The notes beneath the pieces are model-generated. The model searched no databases and had not been told where the DNA came from. It worked only from the letters and a program-made list of their open reading frames with translations. A stretch of 64,000 nt of DNA from JBBRCE01 sp038205115 (GTDB lineage Bacteria > Planctomycetota > Planctomycetia > Pirellulales > JBBRCE01). Of this stretch, positions 50,833-60,406 are shown piece by piece. The translations under genes and the position numbers were made by a program. The stretch covers positions 105,227 through 169,226 of the forward strand of contig JBBRCE010000004.1 in assembly GCA_038205115.1 (NCBI GenBank), written 5' to 3'. Position 1 is the first letter of the stretch; each line of letters begins with the position of its first letter.

Positions 50833-51279
50833 TCATTCCGGAATGTCGACCTGGACAAGTTTCGCCAACAGCGTGAGCGAATCTTGCCAGCCCAGGCAGC
50901 ATGCTTCGGGCGGAATGAGCTCCGGAATCCCTTCTTGCACGATATTCATCTCGGTGCCGCAAGAAACCTGCTTAAGCGTGATGGTCGTGTGCATCGTGCC
51001 CGGCAGATTTGGATCGTCAAACTGATTGGAATATCGAATTCGCTCGTAGGGCGACAATTCCAGGTAGGTACCGCCAAACGAATGGCTGTGACCATTGCCA
51101 AAATTAGTGAACGACATTTGATACGTGCCGCCAACTTTTGCATCGAGGTGAAAAACCTTGCCCGTAAAACCGTTAGGCGGCAGCCATTTGACCATTGCAT
51201 CGCCATCCAAAAACGCACGATAAAGTTTTGCGGGCGTCGTGCGGAGGATGCGGTGAAATCGCACGGAGTTTGTCGCCAT
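50833..51279 (-). CDS. AHSA1/SRPBCC-domain protein
   Basis: This is a 148-aa protein. The ATG at 51279 has AGGAG 6 nt upstream. Family features are VRFHRILRTTPAKLYRAFLDGDAMVKWLPP, AKVGGTYQMSFTNFG, GGTYLELSPYERIRYSNQFDDPN and the C-terminal helix QEGIPELIPPEACCLGWQDSL. This is the activator-of-Hsp90-like START fold with a hydrophobic ligand cavity. The biological ligand is unknown. Confidence 0.9.
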   Translation of the reverse strand: MATNSVRFHRILRTTPAKLYRAFLDGDAMVKWLPPNGFTGKVFHLDAKVGGTYQMSFTNFGNGHSHSFGGTYLELSPYERIRYSNQFDDPNLPGTMHTTITLKQVSCGTEMNIVQEGIPELIPPEACCLGWQDSLTLLAKLVQVDIPE

Positions 51280-51398
51280 GTGCTGCTCCTGAAAACCGTC
51301 GTTCGGTGGGCCTCGCAAAACACACGAACGCCCGACATCTCGATGATACCGGCGCTCGCCAACGCGATGCTAGATATTGAACGCAAATTTTCGGCAAT

Positions 51399-52424
51399 TC
51401 ACGTCAACCGCTGACGATCGGCAACTTTCTTCAACTCGCGAAGGTGCCCCACGAGCTCCTCGGGGCGAACCTGCTCGGACACATCGTAGATCCAATGAAA
51501 CGACGCGTAGAGCCGCGCGGCCGTGAGTAGTTCGTTAAAATGGCGACATCCGCCATCGGGCCAGCGTGCGACTCGGTAGGCGTGTTCGCACTCGGCGATT
51601 GCGTCGACTTCCCAATCGTAAGTGAGAATCGCCAGATCGATCTCGCCCACACCCACCGCTGTTGTTTCCCAGTCGACTGGCTTAATTTGGCCGGCGTGCC
51701 AGAGCGAGTTTCGGGGTGTCAACTCACCGTGGATCACAGTTGGCGTTTGCGCCGCCAACAGCGGAACGCAGACTCTCTGATAATGCTCGCACAACGGGCG
51801 CAGCCATTCCGGTGTCAGGCCGGCGGCTTCGCACAACGCCCAGGTTTGTCGCGACCAAAACGAATAATTCGCCGCCGTATAACGCGGCAAAAACGCCAAG
51901 GCCGGATCGGAAATGCGCTGGCGATTCAGCGTATGAAATAGCGCGATCCAACGGGCCGAATCGAGCATTGCGTCAAGGTTGTAGTAATGACTGGCCCACA
52001 GCGCGTCGGGCAGATACTCCAGCACCAGCCAGCTTTCGGCGCTGTGCGGTTCATGGTGCGTGCCGTAGCAACGCACTTGCGAAATGTGGAGCGGCCGCAA
52101 CACCGATTCGTAAACATTCGCCTCGAACGTCAAGCCATGCCGTGGACTCGGCGTGGTTTGTCGATAACCGTGACTGTATTTGCAAAATACGGTCAGTTCG
52201 CGACCGTCGGGCAGCCGACAGTCGACAAGCTCCGAGGCGAACGTGCTGGCATACTCATTGGCCTCGCGACGTAATACGCAAACCGCCGCTCCGCGGAATG
52301 CGTCGCTGTTTGCGAGCCCGGCTCGTTCCGAAAGCAGCACCTGCGAAAGCCCCGCTTCGAGCGTTTCGAAGTCTGGAAAACGCGCAGGGTCGGTTGGCGG
52401 GATGTCTGGAGGTTGATTACTCAC
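51399..52424 (-). CDS. APH-fold phosphotransferase family protein
   Basis: This is a 341-aa protein with the aminoglycoside/choline-kinase-like fold. The catalytic loop reads VIHGELTPRNSLW (usual form HGDxxxxN, so the Asp is replaced by Glu), followed by the metal site PVDWETTAVGVGEIDLAIL. The N-lobe contains FCKYSHGY (Lys for ATP) and the hinge WLVLEYLP. The C-terminal helices fit the family. The start is GTG at 52424. The substrate cannot be predicted; small sugars, choline-like molecules or antibiotics are all possible. Gene spacing (120 bp) allows cotranscription with the AHSA1 gene. Confidence 0.82.
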   Translation of the reverse strand: MSNQPPDIPPTDPARFPDFETLEAGLSQVLLSERAGLANSDAFRGAAVCVLRREANEYASTFASELVDCRLPDGRELTVFCKYSHGYRQTTPSPRHGLTFEANVYESVLRPLHISQVRCYGTHHEPHSAESWLVLEYLPDALWASHYYNLDAMLDSARWIALFHTLNRQRISDPALAFLPRYTAANYSFWSRQTWALCEAAGLTPEWLRPLCEHYQRVCVPLLAAQTPTVIHGELTPRNSLWHAGQIKPVDWETTAVGVGEIDLAILTYDWEVDAIAECEHAYRVARWPDGGCRHFNELLTAARLYASFHWIYDVSEQVRPEELVGHLRELKKVADRQRLT

Positions 52425-52655
52425 AAGTCCGCAAATCGCCGTGGACGGATGGGCCGTTCAAATTCGATTCCATCAACTGAGCCGCGCGCAAATTCGCAAT
52501 TGCGATTTTCGTCCGTCGTGAAGTCGCAAGCCTGAGATCGCGAGTCTCAATCAGCTTAACAAGCTTGCTCGCCAGCCTCTAGCCAGCAGCCTGCGAAATT
52601 CCTACGCCGTCATTAGCCCTGGAATCACGGCCGCATCGAGCTGGCTTCGCCATTG

Positions 52656-55475
52656 TCACCGTGCTGGCCGGCGAGACCGATAACCAACCATGAGCAGCGT
52701 AGCCAAAATCAAAAAGCCAGCGACAGCGCCCCATTGCCAGTAGCGGCGACCGCTGCTCGGGCCGCTGTCGGCCAATCGCTCAGTTTGGGGAATTGCTGCC
52801 GGCGACGCGCTGGCAGTTGTGGCGACTTGCGCGAGCGAGACCGTTGCCGCCGTCGAAATTTGCTTGTCGGCATCGTCCGTTAATGGCCGCAGCGCGGGCG
52901 CCGTCGATTGAGCCGCGACGCCGAGTTCACCCAGGAATTGAATTGCCTGCACACGCATCGCCACCGGACCGACACCCAAAGTTTGCACCACGGCGGCCAA
53001 CGCCGCATCATCGTGATGATCGGCCGACAATCGCAGGATGGCTTTGGCTGCCGCAAACCGCACTTCTGCCTCGTCCTCGGCGAGCATTGACTGCAAGTCG
53101 GGCACGGCAGCTTGGGCGGAAGGCCCCAATCGTCCCAGGAGTTCGCAAGCTGCCTCGCGCAATGTTTCGTCACTGTCGTCCAACACCGGTCGGATCGCAG
53201 CAACGATTTCACGATCGTAAGTTCCCGTTGGCTGCAGGCAGGTTGCCGCCGCGATCCGCAAGCGATCGTCTCGATCTGCCAGCGCGTGAAGCAATTTTTG
53301 CGTGGCGGCGGCGCTAGGCATCCCAATCTGACCAATTCCAGTGGCCACTCGGATGCGAATCGTATCGTCATCGTTGTCGAGTTCGGCAAGGAAGATTGGT
53401 AACACTTGATCGCGCTGCGGCGCAATTGCCCACAACGCTTCGGCCGCTGCGAGACGGACATTTGGCTCACGATCCTTCGCTTCGTCCAGCAGCACAGCCG
53501 TCGCCGTGCTTGCTTTCGCGCCAATGCGTTTTAACAGATCGCAGGCTTGTTCACGCAATCGTGCGTCGCCACGCTTGATCGCCTGCGTCACAATCGGAAT
53601 CACCTGGCTCGCGTCGCCGCTGATTTCCCACAACGCCCGCGCGGCTTCGAATTGCACCGTCGGCTCAGAGTCGCCACAACAAATGCGAATTGCAGGCAGC
53701 GCGGATTCGGGAATGTCTCCAAGATTAATCAGCGCCACCAAGGCTGCACGCCGAACGAACGGATCAGCGTCGGTTGTCAAATTGCAAAAGGTTGGCGTGG
53801 CGATCTTTTCGACCGGACCGAGGCGGCGGAGAAAATCGGCGGCGTTCCAGAGCACCCACTCCGCAGGGCGTGGATTGGTTTGACGAAATTGCTCGGCAAA
53901 GACTTCACTGGCCAGCGTAACCGAACGGGAATCGTGTAGCGGCAGTAGCGATGCCGCGCGGGCTGCCGCATTGCGTACGACGAGCGCTTTATCTTCGAGC
54001 GCACGGGCAACGGATGGAGCAGCCGGTTGCGCGTTTTCGCCGATATTGCCCAACACCATCAACGCCGCGGCGCGAACTTCGGAATTGCCGTGGTCGGCGA
54101 GCGCAATGAGTTCATCCAGCGCGACCTGCGGATCCGGCAATTGGTCGAAGTACCAGATGGCGTCCCAACGCGTTCGTGCGTTATCGCTGCGTAATGCGAC
54201 AACAAACAACGGAATCGCCCGCTGGGCAGCGTGAATATCGCAGTGCAATAGTGAAACCGCGGCTGCCCAGCGGATGTCCGGTTCTGGGTCGTCAAGTAAC
54301 GCGGTCAGTTCCGGCGCAGCGGACGCGGCGCCGGCGCCCATTACACCCAACGCTTCGATCGCGGCCGAGCGTAATTCAGCAGTCGCGAGCAAACGACGCA
54401 ATGCAGGCACAGCAATCTCTGCCGCATCACGACATTGCCCTAAGCTTTCAACCGCCGCGACGCGCACCTCTCCGTCGGCATCGCTCGTCGCGGCGACTAA
54501 TGGACTTGCAAACGCACTCGCCTTTCGGCCCAGATCGCCGCAAGCCACGACGGCCGTCTTGCGAATATCCGCATCTTCAACCTGCATCATTTTACGCAGG
54601 ACCAATAGCGCTTCCGGCTGGCGTGAATCGATTCGTAAAATCGCGGCGGCGGCCGCAAGTTCGGCCCGCGAGTCTGCCTGATGCAAGAACGTTTTCAATG
54701 CCGGCACGGCCGGTCTCGCCACTCGTCCGATGAGGCCGAGTTTCTCCATCGCCGCCGCTTGACGATTCGCGTCGTCCGATTGCAAATCTGCCACCAACGC
54801 GGGGACGTCGCCGGCATCGCCAATGCCCGCCCCAACGATCCAGTGCGGCGAATCGGAAATCTCACCGAGATTGCTTGGCATTTTCAAGCTCGCTCGCATC
54901 CGCCACATGGGCCGATCGCAGCTACGAAGCGATTGTTTGAACGCCACCGCACTCACCTGACTGACTTCGCCGGCCCACTTGAGCGCCGGAACGGTGACTT
55001 CGTTTCCGTCCAGGATCGCCCGCATGTCGTCTCGCAAGGTTTCCGGCGAACCGAGAAACGCAAAGCCGAGTTCTGATCGCCCACGCGTCATGGTCCAGGT
55101 GTCGTCGTCAATTTGACTGGCCTCGTACCAGTCTTTGTCGATGCACGTGACGGCAACGTGCCCCGCGATCAAGCAAACGGCCATTTTTCCAGGCTTCGCC
55201 CAGTCGAGAATCTGCTTCGGCTCTTTGGGATGGAGCCCGGCACCGATCTGCAGTCGCATCTTGACTGGAAACGCGATCTGGTCTGTGTTCAGAAGCGTCT
55301 CGGCGACGCGATAAACGACAATCCGTTTGTCGCGATCGACCTTTTCGACCTTCAAAACGACAATTGCTCGCGCATCGGCGACAATCCGGCCCAACGACGG
55401 GATGATGTCGATGTAGCCATGCGCCGGCGTTGATGCGAGCAGCGTCAGAACAATCGCCCACACGGTACGGCGCAT
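52656..55475 (-). CDS. Large secreted HEAT-repeat protein with C-terminal membrane anchor
   Basis: This is a 939-aa protein. The signal peptide (RRTVWAIVLTLLASTPAHG) supports ATG 55475, while ATG 55508 is also possible. Residues ~20-215 form an unassigned N-terminal domain (DIIPSLGRIVADARAIVVLKVE). Then about twenty HEAT-like repeats of ~35 residues run to ~885 (ADIRKTAVVACGDLGRKAS, PEPDIRWAAAVSLLHCD, EPNVRLAAAEALWAIAPQ). A Ser/Ala linker and a C-terminal TM helix (WGAVAGFLILATLLMVGY) with a basic tail follow. It is probably a periplasm-facing scaffold tethered to the membrane. Planctomycetes have many such proteins with unknown partners. Confidence 0.85.
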   Translation of the reverse strand: MRRTVWAIVLTLLASTPAHGYIDIIPSLGRIVADARAIVVLKVEKVDRDKRIVVYRVAETLLNTDQIAFPVKMRLQIGAGLHPKEPKQILDWAKPGKMAVCLIAGHVAVTCIDKDWYEASQIDDDTWTMTRGRSELGFAFLGSPETLRDDMRAILDGNEVTVPALKWAGEVSQVSAVAFKQSLRSCDRPMWRMRASLKMPSNLGEISDSPHWIVGAGIGDAGDVPALVADLQSDDANRQAAAMEKLGLIGRVARPAVPALKTFLHQADSRAELAAAAAILRIDSRQPEALLVLRKMMQVEDADIRKTAVVACGDLGRKASAFASPLVAATSDADGEVRVAAVESLGQCRDAAEIAVPALRRLLATAELRSAAIEALGVMGAGAASAAPELTALLDDPEPDIRWAAAVSLLHCDIHAAQRAIPLFVVALRSDNARTRWDAIWYFDQLPDPQVALDELIALADHGNSEVRAAALMVLGNIGENAQPAAPSVARALEDKALVVRNAAARAASLLPLHDSRSVTLASEVFAEQFRQTNPRPAEWVLWNAADFLRRLGPVEKIATPTFCNLTTDADPFVRRAALVALINLGDIPESALPAIRICCGDSEPTVQFEAARALWEISGDASQVIPIVTQAIKRGDARLREQACDLLKRIGAKASTATAVLLDEAKDREPNVRLAAAEALWAIAPQRDQVLPIFLAELDNDDDTIRIRVATGIGQIGMPSAAATQKLLHALADRDDRLRIAAATCLQPTGTYDREIVAAIRPVLDDSDETLREAACELLGRLGPSAQAAVPDLQSMLAEDEAEVRFAAAKAILRLSADHHDDAALAAVVQTLGVGPVAMRVQAIQFLGELGVAAQSTAPALRPLTDDADKQISTAATVSLAQVATTASASPAAIPQTERLADSGPSSGRRYWQWGAVAGFLILATLLMVGYRSRRPAR

Positions 55476-55602
55476 CGGACCACGAATACAATTCCAGCAA
55501 TTTGGCATGCCAGCACTTTGTTGAAAGAGGCCATGCCGAAATCGCTGGCCAGCGGAATACGATCAAATCGCCCCGCATCGCGTTTTTTAAAATCGGGTCT
55601 CG

Positions 55603-56550
55603 TTAGTTCTTGGGCTTTGGCTTGGGCGGCGATTCCTTGCCCAACGTGATGTACTGCGGCGTGACTTTATCGATGTTGGGTGCGATATCCGCCTTGACGT
55701 TGCCAAATGTCCACGACAAGCCGCCGAGCAAAATCGATTGGAAAATGGGATTCAACCAAACTTCTTCTCGATGTCCCATCGAGGTATAAAAAACGCGACC
55801 TTCGCCGTAGCCGCGCGCCCAGGTGGCTGGATACGCTGGCCGATCGTACATTTCGCCTTTCAGACCTGGCTCGTGCACCAGTAGAACATGCAGATTCTTG
55901 GCGTGATTCTTGAACGTGTACCACTCTTCAAGCATTTCGAAACTGTCGCCAGCCGCTTTCATGCCTGGAAATTCTTTATCGGCGACGGTCATGGTGGCTT
56001 TTTGTTGCGCGCCGTGGACGATGAACTCGGCCCCGAGCATGGCGACGTAGGGGTCGACGTGATCACCGTCTTGCACGAAACGCGCCGGACCGTGTCCCTT
56101 GTTGCCTTCACTGTGAAACGTATCGGCGGCGCTGTGCGTGCCGACGAAACCTTTACCGGCTTTAATGGCATCGAGAAAGGCCTGCTTGCCCTCCGCACTC
56201 ATCGGCGGATTTTTGTCGGTGCCGGCTTCTGTCAAATCGCCCGTCGTGTAGAACATGAAGGTGTCGAAGGCGGCCAACTTGTCGGCCGTAAACATTCGGC
56301 CGTCTTTGGTGCAGGTGACTTCGAAATTATTTTTGCCGCCGAGGTCGGTGACCACTTGTTCCGCATGACTGAGCACGTCCGGCGATTTTCGCTTGATGGA
56401 CGAATGCTCGAAGGCCGACGACTTAGTGAAAAACAACAGCTTGCGCTTGGGCGATTTCGTCTCCTCGCCCCACGCCAGAGGAAACCGAGTCATTCCGAGT
56501 GTGGCGGCAACAGCCCCCGAGCGGAGCAAGAATTCGCGACGATTGGACAT
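55603..56550 (-). CDS. ThuA-like domain protein with Tat signal
   Basis: This is a 315-aa protein. The ATG at 56550 has AAGG 9 nt upstream and begins with a twin-arginine signal (SNRREFLLRSGAVAATLG). The ThuA-like fold (glutamine-amidotransferase-like) is seen in KRKLLFFTKSSAFEHSSI, FDTFMFYTTGDLTEAG, GKGFVGTHSAADTFHSE and ATWARGYGEGRVFYTSMGHREEVW. ThuA-like proteins are linked to sugar metabolism and are exceptionally numerous in planctomycetes. Folding before export suggests a cofactor or a compact domain. The substrate is unknown. Confidence 0.9.
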   Translation of the reverse strand: MSNRREFLLRSGAVAATLGMTRFPLAWGEETKSPKRKLLFFTKSSAFEHSSIKRKSPDVLSHAEQVVTDLGGKNNFEVTCTKDGRMFTADKLAAFDTFMFYTTGDLTEAGTDKNPPMSAEGKQAFLDAIKAGKGFVGTHSAADTFHSEGNKGHGPARFVQDGDHVDPYVAMLGAEFIVHGAQQKATMTVADKEFPGMKAAGDSFEMLEEWYTFKNHAKNLHVLLVHEPGLKGEMYDRPAYPATWARGYGEGRVFYTSMGHREEVWLNPIFQSILLGGLSWTFGNVKADIAPNIDKVTPQYITLGKESPPKPKPKN

Positions 56551-56658
56551 GGGCAAAACCTTCATAGAAAAAGCACGTGACGCGATGAGCGATTACGATC
56601 ACCAACAATTTTGCGAGTGGTTGGCAAAAAATCCAAAGGACTGTACGGATTTCCCAGC

Positions 56659-56687
56659 ATTATAAAGCATGTTGCCGCGAGAATCGA
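56659..56687 (-). promoter_or_regulatory. Promoter candidate for the ThuA-like gene
   Basis: On the minus strand, a perfect TATAAT (56664-56659) is preceded at 17 bp by TCGATT (weak, 3/6). The leader before ATG 56550 would be ~100 nt. Confidence 0.4.
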
Positions 56688-56736
56688 GTGATTGACCGCA
56701 CGCGAGAGTCCGGAAAACACGCGGACTGCTGGCGAC

Positions 56737-58461
56737 TTATCGCGACCGCAAGACTTTGTAGACGGTCAGCGGCTGGGTGCGATTCTTGACCTCGATCGAG
56801 CCGATTTCCTCGACCAAAAACGAGCCGCTGGCCTTGGCGTGAGTAAGTTCATCGATGCAAATTTCGTTCGGACGGGCAAACGTCTGCAACCGCTGGGCGA
56901 CGTTGACGGTGTCACCAATCGCGGTGTACTCGGTACGCTGGGTCGAGCCAATGTTTCCGACGATCACCGGTCCAGTGTTGATTCCAAAGCGGGCCCTTAA
57001 CAGCGCGCATTGGTCTGACGACGGATAGTGGATGTCGCGAAGTTTATCGCGCATTTCCAACGCCGCCCGAATGGCTGCGGCCGGCGAGTCGGCGCTGGCA
57101 ATCGGCGCACCGAACAGCGCCATGACCGCATCGCCAATGTATTTGTCGATGGTGCCGCCGTGTTTGAACACGATGGCCGTCATGGCACTGAGATATTCGC
57201 GAATGAAACTGGCCACTTGCGCCGGCGCCATGTGTTCGCTCAGCTTGGTGAACGAAACGATGTCGGAAAACAGCACGGTGATTTCGCGTTCCGACGGCGC
57301 CAATGGATCGTCGGTGCCGCGGTGCGCCGCGATAACTTCGACGATTTGCGGATCGAGATACTCGCACAGTTTGCGACGCACCTGCCGCTGATTTTCGACC
57401 TCTTGGCTCGACCGCAATCGCTGAATGCCCAGCGCCGCCTGATGCGCCACGGCAGTCAACAGCTCCAGGTCTTCGTTCGAGAAGGCGCTGGTTCCGCTCT
57501 TCAAATCGACCGACAGCAACCCCTCGATTTTTTCGCCTGCCCACAACGGCACGCACATGGCCGAAGTGACTTGAATATCCGCCAGCGACTGCATGAAGTT
57601 AGCGTTGGAGTCGACCAACACGCCCACGCCTTCTTCCAGCACGCGACGAATGACCGTGCGGCTGACGCGGACGGTATCGCCCTCATTGACGCCACGGCTG
57701 GCGATCGGGATCGGCTGCCGATGTTCGTCAAGCAAGCATAAAATGCCGCGATCCGCGCCGGTTTGCTCGATGACGATCGACAGAATCTCTTCCATCAGTT
57801 GCTTGGGCTCGAAGATCCGCACCAGGATCTCGCCGGCGCGCTGAATTAAGCGCAACTTGGCTTCGATTAGGCTCTCGCCGGGTCGGCGCTTAAGCTTCTC
57901 AGGTGGTTTGTGCGGCGCCGGCGGCAGCTTGCCGTCTGGATCAACCAAATAGGTGCGGCGTTGCGCCGCCGTCTGCGTTGCATCGAAATCCATCAGCGGC
58001 AGTCGGGTCTCGACAATCGGCCCGACGTCGGCCGCGTCGTCAATGATGAACGACTTCAGCAAATGATTCGAGTGGTCCGACGAAGACTCGTCGCTGATGA
58101 ACGACTGCAAAAACGAACTGCCCGGCGTGGAAAACGCCTTTGGCGGCGGAGCCTGCGGCGCGGCGGCGGCCGGCAGGCCAAAAACCATATCCGTCGCGCC
58201 AATTTGAATTTGATCGCCATCGCACAGTTCGTGCCGCGCGGCGGCGTCCAGCCGCACTCCATTGATATAAGTGCCATTCAAACTGCCACGCTCTTCCAAA
58301 TACCAATGCGCATCTTCGCTGACAATTTGCGCATGCCGTGACGAGGCAGCTTGATCACTCAGCGCCACTTGATTGCTGTTGCCGCGACCGATGGTCAGAG
58401 AATCGTCCGTGATTTGACGGATCTGTTCGCCGTCGCTGCCATAGATTTTCAGATAAGCCAT
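56737..58461 (-). CDS. FHA-GAF-class III adenylate/guanylate cyclase
   Basis: This is a 574-aa cytoplasmic signalling protein. Residues ~1-95 are an FHA domain binding phospho-Thr (LTIGRGNSNQVALSD, SSRHAQI, NGTYINGVRL). Residues ~205-370 are a GAF sensor domain. A short linker leads to a class III cyclase at ~380-574. Metal-binding Asp400 is in LFSDIVSFT and Asp444 in GDAVMALFG. Lys440 and the Asp of IGDTVNVAQRL match the adenine-specifying pair, and Asn/Arg in NVAQRL are the transition-state residues. It should therefore make cAMP. FHA coupling suggests control by a Ser/Thr kinase, a common theme in planctomycetes; no kinase gene is nearby. Confidence 0.93.
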   Translation of the reverse strand: MAYLKIYGSDGEQIRQITDDSLTIGRGNSNQVALSDQAASSRHAQIVSEDAHWYLEERGSLNGTYINGVRLDAAARHELCDGDQIQIGATDMVFGLPAAAAPQAPPPKAFSTPGSSFLQSFISDESSSDHSNHLLKSFIIDDAADVGPIVETRLPLMDFDATQTAAQRRTYLVDPDGKLPPAPHKPPEKLKRRPGESLIEAKLRLIQRAGEILVRIFEPKQLMEEILSIVIEQTGADRGILCLLDEHRQPIPIASRGVNEGDTVRVSRTVIRRVLEEGVGVLVDSNANFMQSLADIQVTSAMCVPLWAGEKIEGLLSVDLKSGTSAFSNEDLELLTAVAHQAALGIQRLRSSQEVENQRQVRRKLCEYLDPQIVEVIAAHRGTDDPLAPSEREITVLFSDIVSFTKLSEHMAPAQVASFIREYLSAMTAIVFKHGGTIDKYIGDAVMALFGAPIASADSPAAAIRAALEMRDKLRDIHYPSSDQCALLRARFGINTGPVIVGNIGSTQRTEYTAIGDTVNVAQRLQTFARPNEICIDELTHAKASGSFLVEEIGSIEVKNRTQPLTVYKVLRSR

Positions 58462-58730
58462 CGTCGAGTCCGGTTACGCTGGACAAACAGGGCGGGGCGC
58501 GATGTAACCCCGCAGGCTATCTTACCGCGCGACTTACCTGGCTGCCAACGCCGACAGATTCGCCAGAACGGCCGCCGCCCAGTGCGGGCTCAACGGTCAA
58601 CTCTAGCGATGGCACGCTTGAGGACAAATCGGACGCACGACGCCCGCCTACGGTGCGAACTGCACTTCGTCGGCCGCTCGGTCGCCGCGCTGCGGGCCGT
58701 TGCTTAGCGCGGGCCGTAAGCCTTTCGCCG

Positions 58731-59351
58731 CTATTCTCCCAAAGCGAATCTTTTCATCTCGGACAGAAAGTTCGGACGCTGCGGCCCAGAATTCGTGGCC
58801 GCCGAGTCGGTCCGTTGGATGCCGCGGGAATTGATGCCGGGAATGGCGCGACGACGCAACATGTGAAAGCCGGAACCGCGGCTCGGCGCTTTCCAGGGCA
58901 GTAATTTGGAAATCCACGATGGTTTATTGGCGGTCATCGGACGATCGACGCGAATCGCCGCGGCAAAGTCTTTTTCGTTGCGGCGATCCCACAGACGGGC
59001 GATGTCGGCTGCCTCGAGTTCGGGCGGATAGTCGTGTACGAAGACAATTTCGCCTCGCGTGCGACCGAGCCCCGTATGCAGCGATTGAGCCATGCCCATC
59101 GCTTGCGCGTGGCGGACGAACTTGACCTGCGGATAGCGCTTGGCCAATTCGTAACCGATCTCGGTGGTGGCGTCCGTTGAGCCATCGTCAATGATCAACA
59201 CGTCAAACTGGTTGGTCAGATCGGGCAACACGTCGAGCACTTGGGCGACTTTTGCTTCCAACGTGGCCTGCGCGTTCTGGACGGGCAATAAAACAGACAG
59301 CGAGCGTTCCAAGTCAATACCCTTTGCAGTTCGATGGCAGTCCGGCGTCAT
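58731..59351 (-). CDS. Short GT2-family glycosyltransferase-like protein
   Basis: This is a 206-aa protein. It has the nucleotide-sugar-binding start of GT-A enzymes (LSVLLPVQNAQATL, VLIIDDGSTDATTEIG, VKFVRHAQAMGMAQSLHTGL). The usual DxD position reads VHDYPPEL, with only part of the motif. After ~140 residues the family core is replaced by a basic Ser/Arg-rich tail (SKLLPWKAPSRGSGFHMLRRRA). It is shorter than typical GT2 enzymes, so it may be degenerate or non-catalytic. The C-terminal ~50 residues look non-globular. Confidence 0.7.
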   Translation of the reverse strand: MTPDCHRTAKGIDLERSLSVLLPVQNAQATLEAKVAQVLDVLPDLTNQFDVLIIDDGSTDATTEIGYELAKRYPQVKFVRHAQAMGMAQSLHTGLGRTRGEIVFVHDYPPELEAADIARLWDRRNEKDFAAAIRVDRPMTANKPSWISKLLPWKAPSRGSGFHMLRRRAIPGINSRGIQRTDSAATNSGPQRPNFLSEMKRFALGE

Positions 59352-59746
59352 GGCCGCGGAAAAATTGCGACAGAGCGTTTTTCATGAGAATGTCACCGCT
59401 GCGTTCGCGGCGCACAAGACCCCTGACTTTGTCGCGGTTAGGTTCATCGGACGCTCGGATTGCTCAGCCTTAACTTGCAAATTGGAAAGCAGTTTGCGAC
59501 GTTCATTGCCGGAACAGCGCGTATAACGCTTAGAACGGAAAATTGCAGCGTGCCGAACGAAGTCGCTCGCGCGCGTCCAAAACTGCGCGATGAACGCCTA
59601 CCGCCAGCGGCATTCGCGGAAAAATCCGCACGACCGCGCGGTGCTATGGTATGCTCGGAGGTCTTATTACCTGAGGCTGATCGCGCGATGCCGCTCACGC
59701 GCGGCGTGACAATCGACTTCGACATTTTGTAAAACGTTGGACTGTT
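59352..59746. other. 395-bp divergent gap without a recognised gene
   Basis: The gap lies between the GT2-like gene (minus) and rsmD (plus). A 90-codon open frame at 59460-59732 has no signal peptide, Shine-Dalgarno or family features and was not accepted. No clear promoter or RNA was recognised. Confidence 0.5.
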
Positions 59747-60406
59747 ATGGCTCATAAACACCGTTCGTTGGTTCCGCCCGAATTGGCGCATGAAGCCGCC
59801 GAGCCAACGCACGACCGCGAAAATCTGGAACTGCGGATCATCGGCGGAAAAATGCGGGGCCGTAAGTTGATTTACAGCGGCGACCCCCGCACGCGACCGA
59901 TGAAAGATCGCGTGCGCGAAGCCGTCTTCAACTTGCTCGGTCCTGACATCAAAGGCCAACACGCCATCGATTTGTTCGCGGGCACCGGCGCGCTGGGACT
60001 TGAGGCCATCAGTCGCGGTGCCATCGGCGCGACATTGGTCGAGCGGCATTTTCCAACGGCGGACGTCATCCGCAAGAATATTGCCAGTCTCGATCTCAGT
60101 GCCATTTGCCAAGTGATGCCGGCGAATGTGCTGCTCTGGGCGAAGCGGTTGCCAACGCTGCCCCCAACTCCCTGGGCGGTGTTTTGCTCGCCGCCGTTCG
60201 ACTTCTTCGTCGAGCGGTTGCCAGAAATGCTGGCCTTGATCGAAAAACTGCTGACCGCCGCTCCGCCGGGCAGCCAGATGATGGTGGAATCGGACGACCG
60301 ATTCGACTTTGCGCAGTTGCCGTCTGCCCTGCAATGGGATGTACGCCCTTATTATCCGGCCGTCGTTGGTTTGTACCGCAAGCCGCTGGCCGATGCAGCC
60401 GGCTAA
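59747..60406 (+). CDS. rsmD: RsmD-like 16S rRNA (guanine966-N2)-methyltransferase
   Basis: This is a 219-aa protein. Family motifs are LRIIGGKMRGRKL, TRPMKDRVREAVFNLLG, HAIDLFAGTGALGLEAISRG (SAM site) and VERHFPTADVIRKNI. The catalytic motif IV, usually DPPF/Y, reads SPPF (FCSPPFDFF), which is unusual for an amino-methyltransferase. The N-terminal ~25 residues are extra. The stop overlaps the stop of the PilZ gene (convergent, 4 bp shared). The function is assigned by family; activity may be altered by the motif change. Confidence 0.82.
   Translation: MAHKHRSLVPPELAHEAAEPTHDRENLELRIIGGKMRGRKLIYSGDPRTRPMKDRVREAVFNLLGPDIKGQHAIDLFAGTGALGLEAISRGAIGATLVERHFPTADVIRKNIASLDLSAICQVMPANVLLWAKRLPTLPPTPWAVFCSPPFDFFVERLPEMLALIEKLLTAAPPGSQMMVESDDRFDFAQLPSALQWDVRPYYPAVVGLYRKPLADAAG

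Noticed and set aside
51399..52424. Antibiotic-resistance gene by APH similarity
   Set aside because: The fold is shared by many kinases of small molecules, the catalytic Asp position reads Glu, and no mobile or resistance context exists.
56585..56665. 26-codon open frame upstream of the ThuA-like gene
   Set aside because: It is antisense to the predicted ThuA leader and overlaps its TATAAT box; no Shine-Dalgarno.
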